Shown: piece after piece, positions 8,470 to 15,161 of the stretch
Position numbering within the stretch: position 1 is the first letter of the stretch
Layout: each line of letters begins with the position of its first letter
DNA from: Eubacterium barkeri
GTDB taxonomy: Bacteria > Bacillota > Clostridia > Eubacteriales > Eubacteriaceae
Direction of reading: 5' to 3'
Assembly (NCBI RefSeq): GCF_900107125.1
Contig: NZ_FNOU01000028.1
Location: 1 to 33,427, forward strand
DNA: 33,427 bases
Program-made: the position numbers and the translations under genes
The notes under the pieces: model-generated
What the model was told of the DNA's origin: nothing
The model's database searches: none
The model's input: only the letters and a program-made list of their open reading frames with translations

Positions 8470-8850
8470 CGGAGGGGCGCTGGGCGGTTGCGATAGCACT
8501 CTACTATCGTCGGTACGCTGGACATATGCCGTTTGCTCCGTCCACTTTCGAATTCGGACAGGGTGTGTTACCGAAACCGCTACGCGCTTTCGAACACATG
8601 CCTGTTCGCCCCGATGTGGACTTACGGAAAGGATATGTCCACCGACCTCGGCACTCTAAAACCGCCGCTAATTTATACGTTGCAAAACTAAGCTTCGTCC
8701 CAGAAACCAAAGGCTGTCCGAGGTCTGTATGCCAGGCATCGAGACCTTGAGGCGAACAGGCGCAGCCTGTACGACGAGCGGGAGCGTGACTGTTATACAG
8801 ACCGCGAACAGCCGCAATTCGCCTCATTCCCTAGTGGACGAACCACCTAC
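8470..8850 (+). ncRNA. Candidate large structured RNA between ygeY and ygeW, family unknown
   Basis: No credible protein is encoded here, but several long complementary segments are present: 8483-8489 with 8660-8666 (7 bp), 8491-8496 with 8504-8509 (6 bp), 8520-8527 with 8633-8640 (8 bp), 8644-8651 with 8718-8725 (8 bp) and 8748-8756 with 8818-8826 (9 bp). An extended hairpin at 8556-8607 combines three helices (8556-8562/8601-8607, 8563-8569/8593-8599, 8572-8576/8588-8592). GTGG/CCAC closes a small loop at 8834-8846. The 8644 helix crosses the 8483/8660 helix, giving a pseudoknot. G-T wobble pairs at 8557/8606, 8563/8599 and 8720/8748 are stable only in plus-strand RNA, which is the operon's direction. 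I found no RNase P, tmRNA, SRP or T-box signature. It could be a leader for ygeW, an intron-like element or an orphan OMEGA/HEARO-type RNA. Confidence 0.55.
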
Positions 8851-8890
8851 CTTTCAAAATTAAACCAACAAACCTAAAGGAGCCAATACC

Positions 8891-10087
8891 ATGGAACAAT
8901 TACAAAAATATATCGATCGCCTCAACGAACTGAACTTCAAAGAAATGTACGAAAATGACTTTTTCCTGACCTGGGAAAAGACCGATGACGAATTAGAAGC
9001 GGTTTTCACCGTTGCTGACGCCCTGCGTTATATGCGTGAAAACAACATCTCCACCAAAATCTTCGAAAGCGGCCTGGGCATCTCCCTCTTCCGGGACAAC
9101 TCTACCCGTACCCGTTTCTCCTTCGCTTCTGCCTGTAACCTCTTAGGTCTGGAAGTCCAGGATTTAGACGAAGGTAAATCCCAGATTGCCCACGGCGAAA
9201 CCGTCCGGGAAACGGCCAACATGGTTTCCTTTATGGCTGACGTCATCGGGATCCGCGACGATATGTACATTGGCAAGGGCAACGCCTACATGCACGAATT
9301 CATGAACGCCACAGATGAAGGCAACAAGGACGGCATCTTAGAACAGCGCCCGACCTTAGTAAACCTCCAGTGCGACATCGACCACCCCACCCAGGCCATG
9401 GCCGATATGCTCCACATCATCCACGAATTTGGTGGTGTTGAAAACTTAAAGGGTAAGAAATTAGCCATGACCTGGGCATATTCTCCTTCCTATGGCAAGC
9501 CTTTATCCGTTCCCCAGGGCATCATCGGTCTGATGACCCGTTTTGGCATGGACGTTGTTCTCGCTCATCCTGAAGGATACGAAGTGATGCCTGAAGTGGA
9601 AGAAGTGGCTGCTAAGAATGCTGCTGCAACCGGCGGTTCCTTCAAGCGCACCAATAGCATGGAAGAAGCTTTCGTTGATGCCGATATCGTTTATCCCAAG
9701 AGCTGGGCTCCCTTTGCCGCCATGGAAAAACGGACCAATCTGTACGCCGAAGGCGACCAGGCCGGTATCGACGCCCTGGAACAGGAATTACTAGCCCAGA
9801 ATGCAGAACACAAAGACTGGACCTGCTCCGAAGAAATGATGGCAAAGACCAAAGATGGTAAAGCCTTATACCTCCACTGCCTGCCCGCTGACATCAACGG
9901 TTTAAGCTGTGCAGAAGGGGAAGTGGATGACACTGTCTTCGATCGCTACCGTGTGCCGCTGTACAAGGAAGCCAGCTTTAAGCCTTACATCATTGCCGCT
10001 ATGATCTTCTTAGCAAAAGAAAAAAATCCTCAAGCAACCTTGAAAGCACTGGCAGACCGCGATGTCGCCCGTTTCTTTTCCAAATAA
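8891..10087 (+). CDS. ygeW: Knotted carbamoyltransferase YgeW
   Basis: This 398-residue member of the aspartate/ornithine carbamoyltransferase family has the carbamoyl-phosphate site STRTRFS (S71-S77), the DHPTQAMAD motif near residue 165 and HCLPADI near 329. The length and the YgeX/YgeY context match YgeW, whose true acceptor is not established. Run backwards, it could release carbamoyl phosphate from a ureido intermediate of purine breakdown, which the carbamate kinase downstream would turn into ATP. AAAGGAG precedes the start. The structured spacer directly upstream could control its expression. Confidence 0.93.
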   Translation: MEQLQKYIDRLNELNFKEMYENDFFLTWEKTDDELEAVFTVADALRYMRENNISTKIFESGLGISLFRDNSTRTRFSFASACNLLGLEVQDLDEGKSQIAHGETVRETANMVSFMADVIGIRDDMYIGKGNAYMHEFMNATDEGNKDGILEQRPTLVNLQCDIDHPTQAMADMLHIIHEFGGVENLKGKKLAMTWAYSPSYGKPLSVPQGIIGLMTRFGMDVVLAHPEGYEVMPEVEEVAAKNAAATGGSFKRTNSMEEAFVDADIVYPKSWAPFAAMEKRTNLYAEGDQAGIDALEQELLAQNAEHKDWTCSEEMMAKTKDGKALYLHCLPADINGLSCAEGEVDDTVFDRYRVPLYKEASFKPYIIAAMIFLAKEKNPQATLKALADRDVARFFSK

Positions 10088-10130
10088 TCTGACACCTTCA
10101 AGTTTTTAATCAATTAACATTCACACTGTC

Positions 10131-10158
10131 GGGACTGCCCTTACATCTGGGTAGTCCC
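10131..10158 (+). terminator. Stem-loop between ygeW and arcC, possible weak terminator
   Basis: GGGACTGCCC at 10131-10140 pairs with GGGTAGTCCC at 10149-10158 over 10 base pairs, including one G-T wobble that favours the plus-strand RNA. The loop has 8 bases. Only a short pyrimidine stretch (ACCTCCTTT) follows, so termination would be partial. It may adjust arcC levels relative to ygeW or protect the upstream mRNA. Confidence 0.5.
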
Positions 10159-10223
10159 ACCTCCTTTAAATCAATAATACAAACGAAATCACTACGAATC
10201 CAACGAGAGCGAGAATAAATAGT

Positions 10224-11156
10224 ATGGGTAAAAAAATCGTCATTGCTTTAGGCGGCAACGCCCTGGGCAATAATTTACCAGAACAAATGGCTGCGGTAAA
10301 GGAAACCGCCAAAGCCATCGTTGACCTCATCGAAGAGGGCAATGAAGTCGTCATTTCCCACGGTAACGGCCCCCAGGTTGGCATGATTAACCTCGCCATG
10401 GGCGAACTGGCCAAGGTAGACCCCGGTAATCCGGTGGCACCCTTATCCGTCTGCGTCGCCATGAGCCAGGGCTACATCGGCTACGACCTGCAAAACGCCA
10501 TTCGGGAAGAACTGTTAGACCGTGGGATTAAAAAGCCCGTTTCCAGCATCATCACCCAGATGCGGGTCGATCCTGAGGATGCGGCTTTCCAGAATCCCAC
10601 CAAGCCCATCGGCCGCTTCATGACCAAGGACGAAGCCGACGAGATGGTAAAGGAACGGGGATATGATATAATGGAAGATGCCGGACGGGGCTATCGCCGC
10701 GTCGTTGCCTCTCCAAGACCTGTGGAAATTGTGGAAATTGAAACAGTCCGGGCCCTGATCGATGCCGGTCAAGTGGTCATCGCCGCTGGCGGCGGTGGTA
10801 TCCCGGTTTATGCCCAGGGCAACCACCTAAAGGGTGCTGCAGCCGTGGTCGATAAAGACTTTGGCAGCTGCCTTTTAGCCAAGGACATCGACGCGGATTG
10901 CCTGATTATCTTAACGGCAGTGGAAAAAGTCGCCATTAACTTTGGTAAGGAAAATCAGGAAAACTTGTCCGAAATCTCTGTGGAACAGGCCCTGGCCTAT
11001 GCCAATGAAGGCCAGTTTGCACCGGGCTCCATGCTGCCAAAGGTTCAGGCCGCCATGGATTTCGCATCGTCTAAAGAAGATCGCTTTGCCCTCATTACCC
11101 TCCTTGAAAAAGCCAAGGATGGGATTCAGGGGAAAACCGGCACCATTATCAAATAG
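10224..11156 (+). CDS. arcC: Carbamate kinase
   Basis: The 310-residue product is a full-length carbamate kinase, which transfers phosphate from carbamoyl phosphate to ADP, giving ATP, CO2 and ammonia. Characteristic segments are IVIALGGNALG at the N-terminus, SHGNGPQVGM, VIAAGGGGIPV, the DKDFGSCLLA segment and the late GQFAPGSMLPKV. It sits after ygeW and so provides the energy-saving step for carbamoyl groups released from purines. The ribosome binding site is weak (GAGAGCGAG), unlike its neighbours. ridA begins 9 bases after its stop. Confidence 0.95.
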   Translation: MGKKIVIALGGNALGNNLPEQMAAVKETAKAIVDLIEEGNEVVISHGNGPQVGMINLAMGELAKVDPGNPVAPLSVCVAMSQGYIGYDLQNAIREELLDRGIKKPVSSIITQMRVDPEDAAFQNPTKPIGRFMTKDEADEMVKERGYDIMEDAGRGYRRVVASPRPVEIVEIETVRALIDAGQVVIAAGGGGIPVYAQGNHLKGAAAVVDKDFGSCLLAKDIDADCLIILTAVEKVAINFGKENQENLSEISVEQALAYANEGQFAPGSMLPKVQAAMDFASSKEDRFALITLLEKAKDGIQGKTGTIIK

Positions 11157-11165
11157 GAGGTTCTT

Positions 11166-11543
11166 ATGAACAAAACAGCAATCAACGCTTCCCAGGCTCC
11201 TGCAGCCATCGGTCCTTATTCCCACGCCAACGCCATTGGGGATACGATTTTTATCTCCGGCCAGCTGGGTGTGGATCCCCAAACCGGTGATTTAGCTGAT
11301 GGCGTCGTCGCCCAGGCTACCCGGGGTTTCGAAAACCTGAAGATTATTTTAGCCGAAGCCGGCAGCAGCTTGGAACAGGTTGCCAAGACCACTGTCTTTC
11401 TGGCAGATATGGCCGATTTTGCCGCTGTGAACGAAGTATATGCCAAATACTTCACTTCTGATTTCCCTGCCCGCTCCTGCGTAGCCGTCGCTGGCCTGCC
11501 GAAGGGTGCCTTATTCGAAATTGAAGCCATAGCCGTACGGTAG
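11166..11543 (+). CDS. ridA: RidA family reactive enamine/imine deaminase
   Basis: The 125-residue protein matches the whole RidA/YjgF family length. Family segments are FISGQLGVDPQTG, GFENLKIILAEAGSS and the C-terminal ARSCVAVAGLPKGALFEIEA with the conserved Arg and Glu of the active site. RidA enzymes hydrolyse 2-aminoacrylate and related enamines to keto acids and ammonia. YgeX, four genes upstream, makes just such an enamine. An AGGAGG ribosome binding site lies in the arcC stop region, so translation is linked to arcC. Confidence 0.92.
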   Translation: MNKTAINASQAPAAIGPYSHANAIGDTIFISGQLGVDPQTGDLADGVVAQATRGFENLKIILAEAGSSLEQVAKTTVFLADMADFAAVNEVYAKYFTSDFPARSCVAVAGLPKGALFEIEAIAVR

Positions 11544-11553
11544 GCGAACTCCA

Positions 11554-11613
11554 AATCCAGGGGCGTCCCACGAAAAGTGGCAGTCGATGTCCTTTTGTGA
11601 TCGCCTCTGGATT
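11554..11613 (+). promoter_or_regulatory. Long-range stem just upstream of the permease ribosome binding site
   Basis: Bases 11554-11565 (AATCCAGGGGCG) pair with 11602-11613 (CGCCTCTGGATT) over 12 base pairs with one G-T wobble, in the sense that favours plus-strand RNA. Inside is a CCAC/GTGG mini-hairpin. The right arm ends 2 bases before the AGGTG ribosome binding site, so folding could set access to it. It matches no riboswitch that I know. Confidence 0.45.
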
Positions 11614-11625
11614 CCAGGTGATATG

Positions 11626-13014
11626 ATGAATAAAATCGATACGAAGTCCCTTGTTTTTAGCTGGCTCGGCAAACCGACCCCTGTTGAAATCGTCCCACTT
11701 TCTCTGCAGCACGTGGCAGCGATGGTCGTTGGATGTGTCACCCCAGCCATTATTGTTTCAAATATCTGCGGGCTGTCTCCAGCCGATAGCGTCATCCTCA
11801 TTCAATCAGCCCTGATTATTTCCGGACTGGCCACCTTAGTACAGCTTTTCCCCATCTTCGGAAAAGTTGGCTCTGGACTGCCGGTCATCATGGGCGCCAG
11901 CTTTGCTTATCTTCCCACCCTCATCAGCATCGGCAGTGAATTTAATCTGGCTACAATTTTAGGTGCACAGCTCATCGGCGGTGCCGTCGCTGTGGTCTTT
12001 GGTATCTTCGTCAAATATTTAAGAAAGCTTTTCCCACCTTTGGTCACTGGGACTGTGGTCTTTACCATCGGCCTTTCCCTTTATCCTACCGCCATTAAAT
12101 ATATGGCTGGTGGGGCCAGCGCACCAGATTTCGGGGCTCCTATTTACTGGATTATTTCCTTGATCACCTTGGCGGTCGTCATTATCCTTAACAATTTTGC
12201 CAAGGGGTTCCTGCGTCTGGCTTCCATTTTGATTGGTATCGCCGTGGGCTATATTATTTCTCTCTTTTGCGGCATTGTCTCCTTTGATGCCGTTGCCACT
12301 GCTGGCTGGGTCACGGTTCCTGCTCCCTTGCATTTTGGGTTGGAATTTCACACCTCAGCCATCATCACCATGGCGGTCCTTTATATTGTTAATTCTGTTC
12401 AGGCCATCGGGGACCTGTCAGCCACCACAGCCGGTGGCTTCGATCGAAGCCCGAAAATCGGCGAGCTTTCCGGAGGGATTATCGGTAATGGCCTGGCCAG
12501 TATGCTGGGTGCCGTTTTCGGCGGACTGCCGACGGCCACCTACAGTCAAAACGTCGGGATTGTGGCCACCACAAAAGTGGTTAACCGCCTGATCTTTACC
12601 GTCGCTGCGGTGCTCATTCTCCTGGCGGGTTTCTTACCGAAATTCTCGGCACTGCTGACCACCATTCCCAGCTGCGTGCTGGGGGGAGCCACCATTTCGG
12701 TGTTCGCCAGTATCACCATGACGGGAATCCGGCTGATTATGCAGCAGGGCCTGTCCATGAAGAACAGCGGCATCGTTGGCCTGTCCATCGCCCTAGGCCT
12801 GGGGATTACCCAGGTAGAAGGCTGTCTGGATCAATTCCCGGCCTGGGTTGGCAGTATCTTCGGGGATTCCCCGGTCATTGTTGCTACCCTGGTGGCGATC
12901 ATTTTGTATTTAGTCATTCCTAAGGAAGAATCGGATGTCCTGCCGGATGAAGCGGTACAGGAAGCCGAAGCCCATGCTGAATTAGAAGAAGAAATTTCAG
13001 AAGAAGTGAAATGA
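11626..13014 (+). CDS. NCS2 family nucleobase (xanthine/urate-type) permease
   Basis: This integral membrane protein has about 462 residues and many hydrophobic helices. The N-terminal LQHVAAMVVGCVTPAI, the central SVQAIGDLSATTAGGFDRSP and the NAT signature QNVGIVATTKVVNR are those of the NCS2 purine/uracil transporters. The start is set at 11626, 5 bases after AGGTG; ATG codons at 11623 and 11587 are also in frame. The C-terminal tail is short and acidic. As last gene of the purine operon, it probably imports urate or xanthine with a cation; which one cannot be told from sequence. Confidence 0.92.
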   Translation: MNKIDTKSLVFSWLGKPTPVEIVPLSLQHVAAMVVGCVTPAIIVSNICGLSPADSVILIQSALIISGLATLVQLFPIFGKVGSGLPVIMGASFAYLPTLISIGSEFNLATILGAQLIGGAVAVVFGIFVKYLRKLFPPLVTGTVVFTIGLSLYPTAIKYMAGGASAPDFGAPIYWIISLITLAVVIILNNFAKGFLRLASILIGIAVGYIISLFCGIVSFDAVATAGWVTVPAPLHFGLEFHTSAIITMAVLYIVNSVQAIGDLSATTAGGFDRSPKIGELSGGIIGNGLASMLGAVFGGLPTATYSQNVGIVATTKVVNRLIFTVAAVLILLAGFLPKFSALLTTIPSCVLGGATISVFASITMTGIRLIMQQGLSMKNSGIVGLSIALGLGITQVEGCLDQFPAWVGSIFGDSPVIVATLVAIILYLVIPKEESDVLPDEAVQEAEAHAELEEEISEEVK

Positions 13015-13042
13015 AAATTTATCCATAAAACATCCTCCTTTT

Positions 13043-13078
13043 GAACAGGAAGGGCCATACGCCTTCCTGTTCTTTTAT
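13043..13078 (+). terminator. Rho-independent terminator of the ygeX-permease operon
   Basis: GAACAGGAAGG at 13043-13053 pairs perfectly (11 bp) with CCTTCCTGTTC at 13062-13072, with an 8-base loop, followed by TTTTATAT. It separates the purine operon from the second regulator. Confidence 0.88.
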
Positions 13079-13087
13079 ATTGTCCAA

Positions 13088-13146
13088 TTTATTACCTTTT
13101 TCAGTAATAAATTATTATTGAATATTCCCCGAAAGTCTGAGATAAT
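13088..13146 (+). promoter_or_regulatory. Promoter and dyad upstream of the second YheO-like regulator
   Basis: TTGAAT at 13118-13123 and GATAAT at 13141-13146 are spaced by 17 bases, a good vegetative promoter with transcription from about 13153. Immediately upstream lies a perfect 8-bp dyad, TTTATTAC (13088-13095) and GTAATAAA (13104-13111), a likely operator or activator site. Confidence 0.6.
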
Positions 13147-13196
13147 ACTATCATTAGATGGCGATGGGAATAACGCTGTCCGGTGAGGAGATAAAG

Positions 13197-13853
13197 ATGA
13201 CGAAAAAGCTTGAACCATTCATTGGATTGGTGGATTTTTTAGCAGATTACCTAGGGGAGCACACAGAGGTGGTCCTTCATGATATGACCGACTGGCACTG
13301 CTCTGTGGTTGCCATCCGTAATGGTTATATCAGCGGCCGAAGGGTGGGGGCGCCCATTACGGATTTGGGACTTTCTATGGTAAAGGATGAATCCTGGAGA
13401 ACCGTTCCCTATCGGGTGAATTATAAGGGGACTTCCTCCACTGGGGGGACCATCCGCTCTGCCACTTATTTCATCCGGGACGATGGCGGCAGTCTCATTG
13501 GTATGCTGTGCATTAATATGGACTGCCAAAGCCTGGTGGATGCCCGAAACGTACTGGACAGCCTGATTTCCATCATGCCGGTTTCCGGGAGTAAGGCCGC
13601 CCAGGAGCCCGAGGAAACCTTCAACATGGATGTTAAGGATCTGGTGGCAAGCCACCTGCGCCGCATTGTTCCCGGTCATATTGAAGATCTGAAAAAGATG
13701 GGCCGCCAGGAAAAGGTGGAGCTGGTGGAAAAGCTCCAGGAAATGGGAACCTTTATGGTCAAGGGAACCATTTGGGAGGTCGCAGATATTCTGGGGGTTT
13801 CTGTCCCTACAGTATACCGCTATCTGTCCACCATCAAAAAAGAGCATGAATAA
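13197..13853 (+). CDS. Second YheO/DauR-like transcriptional regulator (PAS_6 + HTH_22)
   Basis: The start is set at 13197, 6 bases after GGTGAGGAG, giving 218 residues. The N-terminal half is a YheO-like PAS domain (TEVVLHDM, SVVAIRNGYISGRR, IGMLCINMD). The C-terminal part, from about residue 165, is the DauR-like helix-turn-helix (VADILGVSVPTVYRYL). It shares its architecture with the regulator at 5238 but is clearly diverged, so the two are unlikely to be a recent duplication. It heads the selenium/molybdenum hydroxylase maturation operon, and its last 8 bases overlap yqeC, so it is translated together with that gene. Confidence 0.85.
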   Translation: MTKKLEPFIGLVDFLADYLGEHTEVVLHDMTDWHCSVVAIRNGYISGRRVGAPITDLGLSMVKDESWRTVPYRVNYKGTSSTGGTIRSATYFIRDDGGSLIGMLCINMDCQSLVDARNVLDSLISIMPVSGSKAAQEPEETFNMDVKDLVASHLRRIVPGHIEDLKKMGRQEKVELVEKLQEMGTFMVKGTIWEVADILGVSVPTVYRYLSTIKKEHE

Positions 13854-14583
13854 GCCCATTTTTTTAAAAACCCTAAGCCTTGATGCCGGCGCCTTCGCCA
13901 CCTTTACCGGCGGCGGGGGAAAAACCTCCCTCTTATTTCGTTTGATGGGGGAGTACGCCACGGGAGGCGACCCGGTTCTGGGGACGACCACTACCAAAAT
14001 GGCTTATCCCAAGGATTTTGAAGGCCCTATCCTCCTTCGGAAAGGAGCATCTGAGGCCGATTTCTGCCGGCAGATTATGGATGCCCGGGGCCCGGCCCTG
14101 TACGCCGCGGACCATCTTCTTCCCCAGGGTAAGGTATCGGGCCTCTCTGTGGCATTCCTCGGCCATCTTGCCCAGGTTTGTCCCGGGCTGGGAATTTTGT
14201 GTGAGGGCGACGGCTCTGCCACCAAGCCCTATAAGCTTTACCGTCCGTGGGAACCGGTGATCCCAGGGGCCAGCACCCGGATTTTCCACCTCATCGGCTG
14301 TGAGGTCTGGGGTGAACCCCTGGAAAATTTTATCCATCGTTATCCTCAAAAAGAAACAACCACTCCATGCGATGGTCCCTGGTTAGCTGCCCAGTTTGAT
14401 CTCTACCGCCGGCACATTCTGCCCCAAACCCCTCTGGTTCCCCAGCTCATCATCAACAAAGCTGAGGGTCGGATGGCGGCGGCCCAGGCCATGGCCAAAG
14501 TCGCCGCACCCTATTTTGAAGGAGTATTCATTGCCTCCCTTCAGGAAAGATGGATTATACCATGGTCGTCGGACTCCTTTTAG
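13846..14583 (+). CDS. yqeC: Selenium-dependent hydroxylase accessory protein YqeC
   Basis: This 245-residue protein carries a Walker A-like loop near the N-terminus (FTGGGGKTSLLF), then TTTKMAYP and CEGDGSATKPYKLY, segments typical of YqeC. The family occurs with selenium-dependent molybdenum hydroxylases and is thought to act in cofactor maturation; the biochemical step is unknown. The gene overlaps the regulator upstream (13846-13853) and the nucleotidyltransferase downstream (14550-14583), both signs of translational coupling. Confidence 0.9.
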   Translation: MNKPIFLKTLSLDAGAFATFTGGGGKTSLLFRLMGEYATGGDPVLGTTTTKMAYPKDFEGPILLRKGASEADFCRQIMDARGPALYAADHLLPQGKVSGLSVAFLGHLAQVCPGLGILCEGDGSATKPYKLYRPWEPVIPGASTRIFHLIGCEVWGEPLENFIHRYPQKETTTPCDGPWLAAQFDLYRRHILPQTPLVPQLIINKAEGRMAAAQAMAKVAAPYFEGVFIASLQERWIIPWSSDSF

Positions 14584-15161
14584 CGGCGGGGCTCTCCTCC
14601 CGGATGGGCCAGGAGAAACTCCTCCTGCCCTTTAAAGGGCACACCCTCCTGGAAGAAACCCTGGAAAACCTTTCCCGGGCTGGATTAAATCACAAGGTGG
14701 TGGTGACCAAGGCGGCCATTGCCGCGGCTCTGGATTTCCCCGGGGATGTTACCGTGATCCTGAACCCCCGGCCGGAGGACGGCCAGGCCTCTTCCCTGTC
14801 CCTGGGTATAAAGACCTGCCGCCAAATCCCTGACTGTGAGGGCATTTTGGTTTTTCTGGGGGATGAGCCCCTCATCACCCCAGGGCTGATTAAGCGTGTG
14901 CTGAAAGCCCAGGAGGATAACCCCCAGTCCATTATTTTACCGGAGTACGATGGTAAACCTGGCCATCCCGTCGCCATCGGGCCCACCTGGTACAGGGCCT
15001 TTGCCGGGGAAACCGGGGACCGTGGGGGACGACAAATCATTGCGGCCCACCCCGAATCCGTCATCCGCATTCCCGGGGATGCCCCCAGCCTGATGGATGT
15101 TGATTGTGAGGAAGATTATCGAAAGGTACTACACTATGGAAAAAAACGAAATAAATCATAA
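14550..15161 (+). CDS. mocA: MobA/MocA-like nucleotidyltransferase (YgfJ type)
   Basis: The 203-residue product starts with the nucleotidyltransferase signature LLLAAGLSSRMGQEKLLLP (residues 9-27) and has the metal-binding LGDEPLITPG and the PGHPVAIG segment of MocA-like enzymes. MocA joins CTP to molybdopterin to make the cytosine dinucleotide cofactor used by xanthine-dehydrogenase-type enzymes. In selenium-linked clusters this member is the YgfJ type. The start at 14550 follows AGGAAAG and lies inside yqeC. The nucleotide specificity (CTP or GTP) is inferred, not seen. Confidence 0.87.
   Translation: MDYTMVVGLLLAAGLSSRMGQEKLLLPFKGHTLLEETLENLSRAGLNHKVVVTKAAIAAALDFPGDVTVILNPRPEDGQASSLSLGIKTCRQIPDCEGILVFLGDEPLITPGLIKRVLKAQEDNPQSIILPEYDGKPGHPVAIGPTWYRAFAGETGDRGGRQIIAAHPESVIRIPGDAPSLMDVDCEEDYRKVLHYGKKRNKS

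Noticed and set aside
8504..8827. Open frame of 107 codons on the minus strand in the ygeY-ygeW spacer
   Set aside because: The product has no recognisable domain, the start has no ribosome binding site, and the paired segments of the structured RNA explain the open frame better.
8470..8890. Known RNA classes (RNase P RNA, tmRNA, T-box leader, group II intron)
   Set aside because: The conserved GAGGAAAGTCC of RNase P, the tRNA-like 3' end of tmRNA, the GGGTGGNACCGCG T-box and a group II domain V are all absent. A short resemblance to a group I intron segment (AAGGATATGTCC near 8629) is not enough.
13251..13997. Open frame of 248 codons on the minus strand opposite the second regulator and yqeC
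   Set aside because: It is antisense to two well-supported genes with clear domains and has no features of its own.
15097..15135. Upstream in-frame ATG for yqeB
   Set aside because: It has no ribosome binding site, adds 13 residues that do not resemble the family start, and lies deep in the upstream gene. The ATG at 15136 has GAAAGG at a proper distance.
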